Assembly: GCA_023630215.1 (NCBI GenBank)
Contig: JALPRQ010000001.1
Coordinates: 806,001-870,000 of the forward strand
Direction: 5' to 3'
Length of the DNA stretch: 64,000 nt
From: Rhodobacteraceae bacterium NBU2976
GTDB lineage: Bacteria; Pseudomonadota; Alphaproteobacteria; Rhodobacterales; Rhodobacteraceae
In this document: positions 21,126 to 29,903 of the stretch, piece after piece
How the letters are laid out: the number at the start of each line of letters is the position of its first letter
How positions within the stretch are numbered: the first letter of the stretch is position 1
Position numbers and translations under genes: made by a program
Notes under the pieces: model-generated
Seen by the model: only the letters and a program-made list of their open reading frames with translations
The model's database searches: none
What the model was told of the DNA's origin: nothing

Positions 21126-22244
21126 TCAGGCTGCTAACAGCTTTTCAGGTGCTGTTGTCGCCATTCCCAACGCTTCACCTACCGCCGCATAGGTCAATTT
21201 TCCCGCATGGGTATTAAGACCGCGCATCAGATGCACATCATCTGCACAGGCCTGCTTCCAGCCTTTGTTCGCCAGTGCAATCATAAACGGCATCGTCGCA
21301 TTTCCGAGGGCAATCGTTGATGTCCGGGCCACTGCACCCGGCATGTTCGCCACGCAGTAATGCATTATTCCGTCGACCTCGTAGATCGGATCGTCATGGG
21401 TTGTTGCGTGCGAGGTTTCAAAACATCCGCCCTGATCAATCGCCACATCCACAATCGCCGCGCCCGGTTTCATGGTGGAGAGCTGCGCCTTGGATACCAG
21501 TTTCGGCGCTGCGGCACCGGGGATCAGAACTGCGCCGATGACCATGTCCGCCTCGGCCACCAGCTCTGCCGTGTTCCCTTGCGAGGCATAGCGGGTTTTG
21601 AAAACCCCGCCAAACACATCATCCAGATAGCGCATCCGGGGCAGGGACATGTCCAGCACGGTCACATCTGCGCCCATACCCGCCGCGATTTTTGCCGCAT
21701 GTGTGCCAACCACACCTCCGCCGATCACGGCGACTTTGGCCGGGGCTACGCCGGGCACACCACCCAGCAAGACGCCGCGCCCACCGTTTGCCTTTTGCAG
21801 CGTCCAGCTGCCGACTTGGGGGGCGAGACGCCCGGCAACCTCTGACATCGGGGCCAGAAGGGGCAGGCCGCCGGTACGATCAGTTACCGTCTCATAGGCA
21901 ATCGCCGTTACGCCGCTGTCCAGCAAGTCCTTCGTTTGCGCCGGATCGGGAGCCAAGTGAAGATACGTGAACAGCAACTGCCCTTCGCGAAGTTGTTTGC
22001 GTTCGACGGCTTGAGGTTCTTTCACTTTTACGACCATCTCGGCGGTGGCAAATACTTCTTCCGCCGTATCCACAATCCGCGCGCCAGCGGTCACATATTC
22101 CGCATCCGGGAATCCTGCACCAACACCGGCACCTTTCTGAATGATCACGTCATGGCCGTGATGCACTGCTTCCTGCGCTGCGGCGGGGGTGATCCCGACG
22201 CGATATTCCTGATTTTTGATCTCTGTTGGACAACCGATAAGCAT
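21126..22244 (-). CDS. ald: Alanine dehydrogenase
   Basis: NAD-dependent enzyme interconverting L-alanine and pyruvate plus ammonia. The 372-residue protein starts MLIGCPTEIKNQEYRVG; conserved features are HGHDVIIQKGAG, the MSEVAGRLAPQVG motif, the NAD-binding KVAVIGGGVVGTHAAKIA and the C-terminal HYCVANMPGAVARTST. Ribosome site caggagtg. It is divergent from an Lrp-family gene, the usual arrangement of ald and its activator AldR. Confidence 0.97.
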   Translation of the reverse strand: MLIGCPTEIKNQEYRVGITPAAAQEAVHHGHDVIIQKGAGVGAGFPDAEYVTAGARIVDTAEEVFATAEMVVKVKEPQAVERKQLREGQLLFTYLHLAPDPAQTKDLLDSGVTAIAYETVTDRTGGLPLLAPMSEVAGRLAPQVGSWTLQKANGGRGVLLGGVPGVAPAKVAVIGGGVVGTHAAKIAAGMGADVTVLDMSLPRMRYLDDVFGGVFKTRYASQGNTAELVAEADMVIGAVLIPGAAAPKLVSKAQLSTMKPGAAIVDVAIDQGGCFETSHATTHDDPIYEVDGIMHYCVANMPGAVARTSTIALGNATMPFMIALANKGWKQACADDVHLMRGLNTHAGKLTYAAVGEALGMATTAPEKLLAA

Positions 22245-22338
22245 GGGACACTCCTGTTAGCTGTTTTGCAGGATAGGGCGAATGCCGCGCAATTGCTTTG
22301 CAAATATGGGTTGCGGATTTAGGTGGAAACAGAATAAA

Positions 22339-22377
22339 ATTCGAAGATAGTTCAATACTAAGAAATAATCTTCGAAT
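22339..22377. promoter_or_regulatory. Perfect 10-base inverted repeat at the aldR start
   Basis: ATTCGAAGAT (22339-22348) and ATCTTCGAAT (22368-22377) are exact complements separated by 19 bases. The second arm covers the first two bases of the aldR ATG, and the first arm lies 95 bases upstream of ald. It fits an AldR/Lrp-type operator for autoregulation and ald control. Confidence 0.6.
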
Positions 22378-22846
22378 GAATGACCTAGACACGCTTGATC
22401 TGAAGATTCTTGACCTGTTGCAACGCAAGGGGCGGATGTCCAATGCTGACATTGCCGACCGCGTGAACCTGTCCCCTTCCGCCTGCCATCGCCGAATCCA
22501 GCGGCTGGAGCGCGACGGGATCATCCGGGATTACGTCGCGATGCTGGACAGTCGCGCGGTGGGCAAGGCTTCGACCGTGTTTGTGGAAATCACCCTGTCC
22601 GGTCAGGCGGACGAGGTGTTGGAGGCATTTGAGCGCGAGGTCGCGCGCATTCCCAACGTGCTGGAATGTCACCTGATGGCGGGCACAGCGGATTATCTGC
22701 TAAAGGTTGTCGCCAGCGACACCGATGATTTCGCCCGGATCCACCGCCAGCGCCTTGCGCGGCTGCCCGGCGTCGCGCAAATGCATTCCAGCTTTGCGCT
22801 GCGCACTGTGTTCAAAACCACCGCCTTACCGCTAGAGGAAATATAA
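22376..22846 (+). CDS. aldR: Lrp/AsnC-family regulator, probable AldR
   Basis: A 156-residue Lrp/AsnC protein. The N-terminal helix-turn-helix (LDLKILDLLQRKGRMSNADIADRVNLSPSACHRRIQRLE) is followed by the C-terminal ligand-binding RAM domain (TVFVEITLSG onwards). The symbol is inferred from divergence with ald. The start at 22376 is chosen from family alignment; it has no good Shine-Dalgarno sequence, and one arm of a perfect inverted repeat overlaps the ATG. Its 3' end overlaps azlD on the other strand by 15 bases. Confidence 0.88.
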   Translation: MNDLDTLDLKILDLLQRKGRMSNADIADRVNLSPSACHRRIQRLERDGIIRDYVAMLDSRAVGKASTVFVEITLSGQADEVLEAFEREVARIPNVLECHLMAGTADYLLKVVASDTDDFARIHRQRLARLPGVAQMHSSFALRTVFKTTALPLEEI

Positions 22847-23152
22847 CCCCAAATACAGCACCGCCATGCCGCCGAATATCGCACCAAGGACCGAACGGAA
22901 CACGCCACCGATAATCAGCGCTGACGCTGCCGCAATCAACCGCGCTGGGTCCAGTTCACCACCTGTTGCCGCCGGCCACACAGTCAACGGCGCGATCAGC
23001 CCCGGCATCACTGCGACCGGAACATACCGCAAATGGCGTATCAGCCAGGCAGGCAGCTGTTTGTCCCCGAAAAACCCGACAAAAGAATAGCGGATCAGAT
23101 AGGTCCCGATCCCCAGAAAAATGATCGTCAGCCAAATGGATGTATCGGTCAC
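22832..23152 (-). CDS. azlD: AzlD-family membrane protein (branched-chain amino acid export)
   Basis: Small partner of AzlC; the pair is implicated in export of branched-chain amino acids and analogues. I start at a GTG at 23152, overlapping the azlC stop (GTGA), giving 106 residues; the longer open frame to 23224 is the antisense of an azlC part. Three to four hydrophobic segments are seen, with TYLIRYSFVGFFGDKQLP and the Arg-rich LIRHLRYVPVAVMPGL typical of AzlD. Confidence 0.9.
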   Translation of the reverse strand: MTDTSIWLTIIFLGIGTYLIRYSFVGFFGDKQLPAWLIRHLRYVPVAVMPGLIAPLTVWPAATGGELDPARLIAAASALIIGGVFRSVLGAIFGGMAVLYLGLYFL

Positions 23153-23862
23153 TTGCGCGCCCCCATCTGACGTTCTACCTCGGCCCCGGCGATCATCGCC
23201 GCGACCGCCGCCACCATTAGCCACAGGTTATAGGGCATCCAGACCAACGCCAACGACACGATCACCGATACAACCGCCGCCACCAGATGTGGCAGGCTCC
23301 GCAGGCTTGGGGCCACCAGCGCGATGAACATAATCGGCACGGCAAAATCCAGCGCATATTCCGGCGGGATCGCCGATCCGGCGATCACACCCAGAAGCGT
23401 CGACGCGTACCAAACCGGAAAAATCAGTGTCGCTGTTCCAAAGAAATAGGCGAGTTTTTCGGACACACTTGCCTCGGGCTTGCGATCAAACTCCAGAATG
23501 GACACGCCATAGGTCTGATCAATCATGAAATAGGACAGCACAATCCGATGCCATGTTGCGGCCTTACCCAGATGCGGGGCCAGTGACGCCGAATACATCG
23601 CCATGCGCATATTCACCGCCAGTCCGGTTGCCACTGCGATATACCATGGCGCGCCGTCGCTAAGGACCTGAACAGCAGAAAATTGCGAGGCCCCCGCGAC
23701 CACGATCACCGAAATCGCGAAGGACTGTAAAATATCGAAACCGGCATCGGTGGCCACAACCCCGAACAGCACGCCAAAAGGCACCGCCATCACCAGAAAC
23801 GGCATCCCAGCCCAAATGCCTTTCCAATAAGCTGTGCGCGTTCTGGACATATCCCTACCCAT
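23149..23862 (-). CDS. azlC: AzlC-family ABC-independent amino acid exporter subunit
   Basis: A 237-residue integral membrane protein of the AzlC family. It has the N-terminal MPFLVMAVPFGVLFGVVA segment, the AGASQFSAVQVL motif, the NMRMAMYSASLAPHLG signature, and FMIDQTYGVS. An alternative start at 23850 (MSRTRTAYW) has an aggga ribosome site at short spacing; I keep the longer form. Translationally coupled with azlD. Confidence 0.9.
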   Translation of the reverse strand: MGRDMSRTRTAYWKGIWAGMPFLVMAVPFGVLFGVVATDAGFDILQSFAISVIVVAGASQFSAVQVLSDGAPWYIAVATGLAVNMRMAMYSASLAPHLGKAATWHRIVLSYFMIDQTYGVSILEFDRKPEASVSEKLAYFFGTATLIFPVWYASTLLGVIAGSAIPPEYALDFAVPIMFIALVAPSLRSLPHLVAAVVSVIVSLALVWMPYNLWLMVAAVAAMIAGAEVERQMGARK

Positions 23863-23928
23863 GCTGCAAATTCCCTGTGCCTATATCGCGGATATGCCCC
23901 GATAACTAATGAAGAGTTCTGACACAAC

Positions 23929-24798
23929 GTGCCAAAATTATTGATAGAACCCAATCCCAATGATCCCCGCCTGACCCGCCCGGTGAGTGGCGTCGATCAC
24001 AACGGCGAAACGCAGGAAATCCGGGTTGTCGAGGAACGCCCGCTGACGATCTATCTGAACAGTCAGGAAATCGTGACGGCGATGACCATTGGGGACTATC
24101 CTGAGTATCTGGCTGTTGGATATTTGCGGAATCAGGGAATGCTGCTAGCGGAAGATGTGGTCACGCGTGTTGATTTTGACGAAGAGATCGAAACGGTTGT
24201 TGTGCGGACTGAACGCAAAACGGATTATGAAGAGAAGCTGAAGAAGAAAACCCGAACCTCGGGCTGCGCCGTTGGCACGGTGTTTGGCGATATGATGGAG
24301 GGGCTAGAGGGCGTGAAGCTACCTGCCACGCCACTCAAAACCTCGTGGCTCTATTCACTGGCACATCAGATCAACACAATGCCCAGCCTCTATCTTGAGG
24401 CTGGTGCGATCCACGGCTCGGTTCTGTGTCGCGAAGATGTGCCGCTTGTCTATATGGAAGACGTCGGCCGCCATAACGCCGTCGATAAAATCGCTGGCTG
24501 GATGATGCTAAACGGCGAGAGTCCAGACGATAAAATCATGTATACGACAGGGCGGCTGACCTCGGAAATGGTGATCAAAACCGCACTAATGGGGATCCCG
24601 ACACTGGCGTCACGGTCGGGCTTCACCGCGTGGGGCGTCGAAATCGCCCGCCAAGTCGGGCTGACCCTGATTGGCCGCATGCGCGGCAAACGCTTCATCT
24701 GTCTGTCGGGCGAGGAACGGTTGATCTGGGATGCCGATATGTCTGCAGTGGCGGACGAGCCACGCAAGTCCGCGCTTAAAGGAGGAGAAGTTGGCTGA
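23929..24798 (+). CDS. fdhD: Formate dehydrogenase accessory sulfurtransferase FdhD
   Basis: Transfers sulfur from IscS to the molybdenum cofactor of formate dehydrogenases. The 289-residue protein begins at a GTG. The active-site loop is RTSGCAVGTVFGDM near residues 114-127, with a single Cys; downstream are SLYLEAGAIHGSVLC and the signature MEDVGRHNAVDKIAGW, and a final TLASRSGFTAWGVEIARQVGLTLIGRMRG. It opens the molybdenum-cofactor operon; no formate dehydrogenase structural gene is in the window. Confidence 0.95.
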   Translation: MPKLLIEPNPNDPRLTRPVSGVDHNGETQEIRVVEERPLTIYLNSQEIVTAMTIGDYPEYLAVGYLRNQGMLLAEDVVTRVDFDEEIETVVVRTERKTDYEEKLKKKTRTSGCAVGTVFGDMMEGLEGVKLPATPLKTSWLYSLAHQINTMPSLYLEAGAIHGSVLCREDVPLVYMEDVGRHNAVDKIAGWMMLNGESPDDKIMYTTGRLTSEMVIKTALMGIPTLASRSGFTAWGVEIARQVGLTLIGRMRGKRFICLSGEERLIWDADMSAVADEPRKSALKGGEVG

Positions 24799-25312
24799 GC
24801 CGTTTGAACTCAGCTTCCTCTGGACTGGTGCGATGAACAATACCTATCGCCGCGCCGCCGGATGGACCAAGGCCGAGAAGCGCAAAGCGCTCTGGATCGG
24901 TGCTACTTTGCTGCTTCTTGTCGTCGTCGCGATTACAATCGGGGCGCGGCTTTACAGCCCAGACAATTTCAGTCACGGCGTTGTCGGGATATATATTGGT
25001 GTTGTGATCGGTATGATTGCCGGGCTAGGCGCGGCGCGCGGAAATGTGTGGCTGGCGGCGCAGCGTCAGGCCCGATCCGTCGAAGCGCAGGGGGAATTTA
25101 CCCTCCGTTTCGGACCAGACGGCGTGCATATCAAAAGCAATCTGACGGACACTAATTATGATTGGAAGGCCATAACCAACGTTGTGGATATTGGCCCGGG
25201 GTTGGCGCTGGTGGTTATGGAATGGGGCTTCATCCCTGTCCCGGCAGAGGCGCTGAAAAGCGTAACCAAGGACGAGGCTTTGTCCCGCATAACCACATGG
25301 CGCTCGGCATGA
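24791..25312 (+). CDS. YcxB-like membrane protein
   Basis: A 173-residue protein with a TTG start at 24791, supported by an excellent aaaggaggagaa ribosome site at the end of fdhD, which it overlaps by eight bases. Two membrane spans lie around residues 31-53 and 60-80, followed by a soluble domain with FRFGPDGV-like (LRFGPDGVHIKSN) and YDWKAITNVVDIG strands, as in the YcxB-like C-terminal family. Function unknown. Its place inside the molybdenum-cofactor operon is notable. Confidence 0.75.
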   Translation: MAEPFELSFLWTGAMNNTYRRAAGWTKAEKRKALWIGATLLLLVVVAITIGARLYSPDNFSHGVVGIYIGVVIGMIAGLGAARGNVWLAAQRQARSVEAQGEFTLRFGPDGVHIKSNLTDTNYDWKAITNVVDIGPGLALVVMEWGFIPVPAEALKSVTKDEALSRITTWRSA

Positions 25313-25920
25313 AACTTCTCGGCGTGATCTTGGCCGGTGGGCTGGCGACGCGGATGGGGGGCGGCGACAAATGTCTGCTCGACCTTGGCGGACAAACGAT
25401 CCTTCAGCATGTTATCGACCGCATGTCCCCGCAGGTTGATGGGCTGGCGATCAACGCGAATGGGGATCCGGCACGGTTTGCGGAATACGGTTTGCCGGTC
25501 ATACCTGACAGTATTGATGGGTTTGCCGGACCTCTTGCAGGGGTTCTTGCCGGCATGGACTGGGCTGCCGGGCGGGGGGCGAACCTGATCGCCACCGCCG
25601 CCGGGGACACACCGTTTTTTCCCGCTGATCTGATCGAGCGGATGCAAGCGCAGATGGCGGCCGAAGGCACGCCACTGGCGATGGCGACAACCGCCGATCC
25701 GGACCGCAAATTCTCCCGCCACCCGACATTCGGCCTCTGGTCCGTTAGCCTCCGCGAGGACTTGCGTGCCGCACTGCAATCCGGCACCCGCAAGGTCATC
25801 GCTTGGACCGAACCCCATGGTTGCGCCAAGGTGATGTTTGACGGCGACGATCCCTTCTTTAATGTCAACACGCCAGACGATATGCTCCGCGCCGAACAGC
25901 TGCTGGAGGGGCGCAGATGA
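25309..25920 (+). CDS. mobA: Molybdenum cofactor guanylyltransferase
   Basis: Adds GMP to molybdopterin to give the MGD cofactor of the DMSO-reductase family. The 203-residue protein starts MKLLGVILAGGLATRMGGGD, the nucleotide-binding signature of the family, followed by KCLLDLGGQTIL; the TAAGDTPFFPADL segment carries the metal-binding Asp. ATGA overlaps connect it to the YcxB-like gene upstream and mobB downstream. Confidence 0.95.
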   Translation: MKLLGVILAGGLATRMGGGDKCLLDLGGQTILQHVIDRMSPQVDGLAINANGDPARFAEYGLPVIPDSIDGFAGPLAGVLAGMDWAAGRGANLIATAAGDTPFFPADLIERMQAQMAAEGTPLAMATTADPDRKFSRHPTFGLWSVSLREDLRAALQSGTRKVIAWTEPHGCAKVMFDGDDPFFNVNTPDDMLRAEQLLEGRR

Positions 25921-26414
25921 AATTGTACGGTGTTGTTGGTTGGAAGAATTCCGGAAAAACCACGCTGGTTGAACGGCTGGTAATTGAAATCACCGGACGT
26001 GGATTTTCCGTGTCCACCGTCAAACACGCACATCATACGTTCGATATCGACCATGACGGCAAGGACAGCTATCGCCACCGCTCGGCAGGCGCAAAGGAGG
26101 TGCTGTTGGCCTCCCGCAACCGCTGGGCGCTGATGCATGAAAATCGCGGTGAACCCGAAGCGCAATTGTCCGAGTTTCTGGAAAAACTCACCCCTGTCGA
26201 TCTGGTTTTGGTCGAAGGTTACAAGCGTGATGGTCATGCGAAAGTCGAGGCACATCGCGCCGAAACCAAACAGGGGTTAATTGCGGACGATGATGATACA
26301 ATTCGCGCTATCGCATCGAACCATCCGTTGGAGGGGCAGTCGGTGCCGGTTTATGACCTGAATGATGTCGCCGGAATTGCAAGTTTCATTCTCAAGGAGG
26401 TTGGGCTTGAGTAA
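25917..26414 (+). CDS. mobB: Molybdopterin-guanine dinucleotide biosynthesis protein B
   Basis: GTP-binding accessory protein for MobA. The 165-residue protein has the P-loop GWKNSGKTTLVERL at residues 8-21, the VKHAHHTFDID segment and the DLVLVEGYKRDGHAKVE motif (Walker B region). Starts in the mobA stop codon (ATGA) and is overlapped by moeA at its end. Confidence 0.95.
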   Translation: MKLYGVVGWKNSGKTTLVERLVIEITGRGFSVSTVKHAHHTFDIDHDGKDSYRHRSAGAKEVLLASRNRWALMHENRGEPEAQLSEFLEKLTPVDLVLVEGYKRDGHAKVEAHRAETKQGLIADDDDTIRAIASNHPLEGQSVPVYDLNDVAGIASFILKEVGLE

Positions 26415-27666
26415 TCCCCCCAAGCTTCGCAACGACTGCTTCGCGCTGCCGCCCGGCGTGCACTGGACCCCGGTGGACGAGGCGCTGGCACACCTGCGTC
26501 AGGGGATGACGGTTGTCACAGGCATTGAACCCGTCCCGACCGTCGCGGCCGGGGGCCGTGTGCTGGCCGCCGAAGTGCAGGCAAACCGGGCCAATCCACC
26601 CTATGCGAATTCCGCGGTGGATGGTTATGGGTTTGCGCATGCTGCGTTGGGCGATGGCGCGCACTCCTTGCCGCTAATCGACGGTCGCGCCGCTGCCGGA
26701 ATGCCGTTTGACGGCCTTGTCCCCACCGGATCAGCGATTCGCATCCTGACCGGTGCAATGTTGCCCAAAGGTGTCGACACCGTGGTGCTAGAGGAGGACA
26801 CCGCAGTTGCCAACGGTCACGTCAGTTTCGAGCGCGGCCTGAAGAAAAACGCCAACACTCGTCCAATCGGCGAAGACGTGACAGACGGAGAGGCGCTTTT
26901 ATGCGAGGGCCATATCCTGCGACCGCAGGACCTTGCACTCTTGTCCGCCGTTGGAGTGGAAACCGTTCAAGTCCGCAAACCCCTCCGCGTCGGGGTCCTG
27001 TCGACAGGTGACGAAATCCGCGAGCTTGGTACCCCCGTCGCACCCCACCAGATCTACGACGCCAACCGACCCATGCTGCTGGATCTGATACACAATTGGG
27101 GGATGGAAGCCTTCGACCTGGGCCATATCACCGACGATGCGGCGCGGGTTCACGCGACCCTGACTGATGGCGCTACCCGCTGCGATGCCATCCTGACCTC
27201 GGGTGGGGCATCAGCAGGGGACGAGGATCATATTTCGGCGGCGCTCCGCAATACCGGGACGCACAATCTCTGGCGCATCGCCGTCAAACCGGGCCGCCCG
27301 CTGGCGCTAGGCCTGTGGGACGGCGTGCCCGTATTCGGCCTGCCCGGTAACCCGGTAGCCGCGTTTGTCTGCACCCTGATCTTCGCTCGCCCCGCCCTGA
27401 TGACGCTATCCGGCGCAGGCTGGCGCACCCCGCGCGCGATGACGGTTCCGGCGGCGTTTGCCAAGAACAAGAAGCCCGGGCGGCGTGAATATCTTCGCGC
27501 TCGTTTGAACGCCGATGGCCATGCCGAGGTTTTCAAATCCGAAGGCTCCGGCCGCATCTCCGGCCTCAGCTGGGCGGCGGGACTGGTGGAGTTGGAGGAT
27601 GGCGCACGAGACATCAAACCGGGCGATTCGGTGATGTATTACCCGTTTGCGGAGTTTGGGGTTTAG
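26407..27666 (+). CDS. moeA: Molybdopterin molybdenumtransferase
   Basis: Inserts molybdate into adenylylated molybdopterin. I start at a TTG at 26407, six bases after a perfect aaggagg, giving 419 residues and an eight-base overlap with mobB. Family motifs are ANSAVDGYGF, VGVLSTGDEI, the TSGGASAGDEDH active-site loop and FGLPGNPVA near the end. It closes the fdhD-ycxB-mobA-mobB-moeA operon. Confidence 0.95.
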   Translation: MSNPPKLRNDCFALPPGVHWTPVDEALAHLRQGMTVVTGIEPVPTVAAGGRVLAAEVQANRANPPYANSAVDGYGFAHAALGDGAHSLPLIDGRAAAGMPFDGLVPTGSAIRILTGAMLPKGVDTVVLEEDTAVANGHVSFERGLKKNANTRPIGEDVTDGEALLCEGHILRPQDLALLSAVGVETVQVRKPLRVGVLSTGDEIRELGTPVAPHQIYDANRPMLLDLIHNWGMEAFDLGHITDDAARVHATLTDGATRCDAILTSGGASAGDEDHISAALRNTGTHNLWRIAVKPGRPLALGLWDGVPVFGLPGNPVAAFVCTLIFARPALMTLSGAGWRTPRAMTVPAAFAKNKKPGRREYLRARLNADGHAEVFKSEGSGRISGLSWAAGLVELEDGARDIKPGDSVMYYPFAEFGV

Positions 27667-28244
27667 GACGCTAAGCTGCGCCCAACCCACCAAATCGCCA
27701 TAAGCACGAATACGAGTGCCATACTTGCATAGTTAAATGCAGTTCTCCGCTGTTGGGCCGGGGTACCCGTCAATTCGATGCCAAATCTATCGAGAAATTC
27801 GACCAATCTACCCGTTGATTTTTGCGGTTTTTCGATCGAACCGACAGGTGTTGCAGCAATATTATACTCCCAGAAATCTGACAAACTGAATTCGCCATCT
27901 GGCACATTGGCCGACATCATCGCTTTGACGTTGGGAAGGGCTTGTTGAACGAACAATTTCCCCATTATTTCTTTTCTATGCGCCTCGTCAGAGGGCAGAT
28001 AAGTTCCCGCAGGTGCACCAGAATCATAAATCGTCCCTCCGAAACCGAGGTTTGCCAAATAGCTTTTAACCTCGTCCGGCGCACGCATTAGGGCCGTCAA
28101 TGTTTCGGGATAGCGCAACACGGGTTTCTTGTTTTGCGACGCCCCCGCATCAAATCCAATTTCTGAAAGAATATTTTTATGCTCACCCTGTACGACGGCG
28201 TCGGGTATAATTGAGAAGAAATCAAAATCGTATTTCAAAGTCAC
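27663..28244 (-). CDS. Tail-anchored hypothetical protein
   Basis: A 193-residue protein I do not recognise. Residues 1-165 are soluble, starting MTLKYDFDFFSIIPD; the last 25 residues hold one membrane span (ASMALVFVLMAIWWVG), so it may be a tail-anchored inner-membrane protein. The gene and the 86 bases upstream are visibly richer in A+T than the molybdenum genes on one side and the glycosylase gene on the other. It converges on moeA with a four-base overlap. It may be a recent insertion. Confidence 0.65.
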   Translation of the reverse strand: MTLKYDFDFFSIIPDAVVQGEHKNILSEIGFDAGASQNKKPVLRYPETLTALMRAPDEVKSYLANLGFGGTIYDSGAPAGTYLPSDEAHRKEIMGKLFVQQALPNVKAMMSANVPDGEFSLSDFWEYNIAATPVGSIEKPQKSTGRLVEFLDRFGIELTGTPAQQRRTAFNYASMALVFVLMAIWWVGRSLAS

Positions 28245-28330
28245 TTTTTATCCTACAATTGGCAAAAAAAATATCGCTCAGAAACAAAGTAAATTATCAA
28301 ATTGGTTTTTGGCAATACTAGCGCCTGCTT

Positions 28331-28918
28331 TCACCCGCTTTCGCTGTTTAATATCCGTTCCACCCTCTCCCTCACTCTCGGCAACAACTCCGCTTCAAAG
28401 AACGGGTTCTGCCTCAGCCAGCGATTGTTCCGTGGCGAGGGGTGGGGCAGAACAATATGATCCGGCCAGAACCGCTGCCAGTCGCGGGCGACATCCGAAA
28501 TTCTCGCCCCTTGCACGTCCGGCAAATGCCAGTCCATGGCGTAGCGGCCGATGACGAGGGTCAGCTCTACGTTGGGCATATAGGCCAGCGCTTTCGTCCG
28601 CCACGCCTCGGCGCATTCCGTGCGAGGGGGCAGGTCGCCGCCGCTGCCCTTGCCGGGATAGCAGAACCCCATGGGCAAAATCCCGATCCGGGGGTCATCG
28701 TAAAACGTCGCCCGATCCACGCCCATCCAATCGCGCAGCCGGTCCCCAGACACATCGTCAAACGGTAGCCCGGCGGCGTGGGTCAACCGCCCGGGGGCTT
28801 GCCCGACAATCAGGATGCGGGCCTTTGACGACAGCTTGAAAATCGGTTTGGGGCCAAGCGGCAGATCATGGCAGATCGTGCAGGCGCGGATGTCAGCCGC
28901 AAGCGCCTCGGCATCCAT
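28331..28918 (-). CDS. Uracil-DNA glycosylase family protein
   Basis: A 195-residue protein of the uracil-DNA glycosylase superfamily. Motif 1 region is VGQAPGRLTHAAGLPFDD near residues 38-55; motif 2 is HPSPRNNRWLRQNPFF near the C-terminus, matching a widespread YqfB/SMUG-like bacterial group. Cys13 and Cys16 (CTIC), plus Cys in GFCYPG and TEC, could hold an iron-sulfur cluster as in family 4, but this is inference. Likely role in base-excision repair; substrate range unknown. Confidence 0.85.
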   Translation of the reverse strand: MDAEALAADIRACTICHDLPLGPKPIFKLSSKARILIVGQAPGRLTHAAGLPFDDVSGDRLRDWMGVDRATFYDDPRIGILPMGFCYPGKGSGGDLPPRTECAEAWRTKALAYMPNVELTLVIGRYAMDWHLPDVQGARISDVARDWQRFWPDHIVLPHPSPRNNRWLRQNPFFEAELLPRVRERVERILNSESG

Positions 28919-28921
28919 GAC

Positions 28922-29893
28922 CTAGCCGAACATCCCTGCAGACCGCGCCAAGAGCATGAATGCCCGACCTGTTCGCGTGTCCGCCAGCGCCTGTATCTGC
29001 CCGTCGCTGGCACTGTCCTGCAAGGAACGCAACAAAATGTCGAAGCGGCGCAAAAAATACAAAGCGGCGTCGCGAAAAATCTGGTCGCGTTTGTTGCGGG
29101 CCTCGACCCGTTCCAGCGCTTCCTCATCAAGGATGGCACCGACAAGCGCCACCGGTTCGCCACGTTGGCCTTGGGCAAACAGTCGCCAGTCGCGGGCGGG
29201 CGCGATCTTGGGGCGAAAATCGTCCATATAAATGCCTTCCTGTGCCAGCAGGTTCAGCATGTCCTCGGCCGCACGCAGCAATTGCCCGGCATTCTCGTCC
29301 TTTTTGGCGGTGCGGAGCGCCCGGAAACCGTCGCTGTCCTTTTCATCTCGCGGGAAATCGAGCGCCTTGATCAGGTCTGACCAGTCCAGAGTCGAGGCAG
29401 TTTCTTCCTCCTCTTCCCCCTCAAAGGTGAAACTGGACTGGGTCGCTTCTCCGGCCTGAACCTTACGCATGGACTGGATCGCGGATTCCAGTTTTTTGAC
29501 ATGTGCGGTCAATTCGGTGACCCGTTCCTGCAACCCTTCGATCCGATTGTCCTTGATCCGGGGTTGCGAGACGCCTGCTTGCGGCCGCCCCCCCGCTTGC
29601 AAATCCCGCACCTGTCGTTCCAACCTCCGCGCTTCGTCCTGGATCTCGAAGCTACGTTTCATCATCGCTGTCATCAGCCAAACGAGCGCAATCGGCAGGA
29701 TCAGCACGATCAGAAAGAACAGAACCTCCAGTAGCGCCGCATCACGGGGTTCCGCGACATCACCAAACAGGCCGAAATATCCCGCGCCATAGGCAACGAG
29801 CAACAGCACCCAGATGACTGTCAGCACAATGGCCACACCCGTTTCGCGCCCTTCGAGCGCGGATCGCGGTATCAGCTTGTCAAATGGGCCCAC
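28922..29893 (-). CDS. Membrane-anchored coiled-coil protein, unknown function
   Basis: A 323-residue protein with two N-terminal membrane spans (about residues 20-43 and 56-78), then a coiled coil (about 85-150, RRLERQVRDLQAGG and LQERVTELTAHVKKLESAI), an acidic EGEEEEET stretch and an alpha-helical C-terminal domain containing FRDAALYFLRRFD. I do not recognise a named family, though Rhodobacterales commonly carry proteins of this plan. It lies between greA and the glycosylase gene, three bases from the latter. Confidence 0.75.
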   Translation of the reverse strand: MGPFDKLIPRSALEGRETGVAIVLTVIWVLLLVAYGAGYFGLFGDVAEPRDAALLEVLFFLIVLILPIALVWLMTAMMKRSFEIQDEARRLERQVRDLQAGGRPQAGVSQPRIKDNRIEGLQERVTELTAHVKKLESAIQSMRKVQAGEATQSSFTFEGEEEEETASTLDWSDLIKALDFPRDEKDSDGFRALRTAKKDENAGQLLRAAEDMLNLLAQEGIYMDDFRPKIAPARDWRLFAQGQRGEPVALVGAILDEEALERVEARNKRDQIFRDAALYFLRRFDILLRSLQDSASDGQIQALADTRTGRAFMLLARSAGMFG

Positions 29894-29903
29894 CCCAATA
29901 TCC

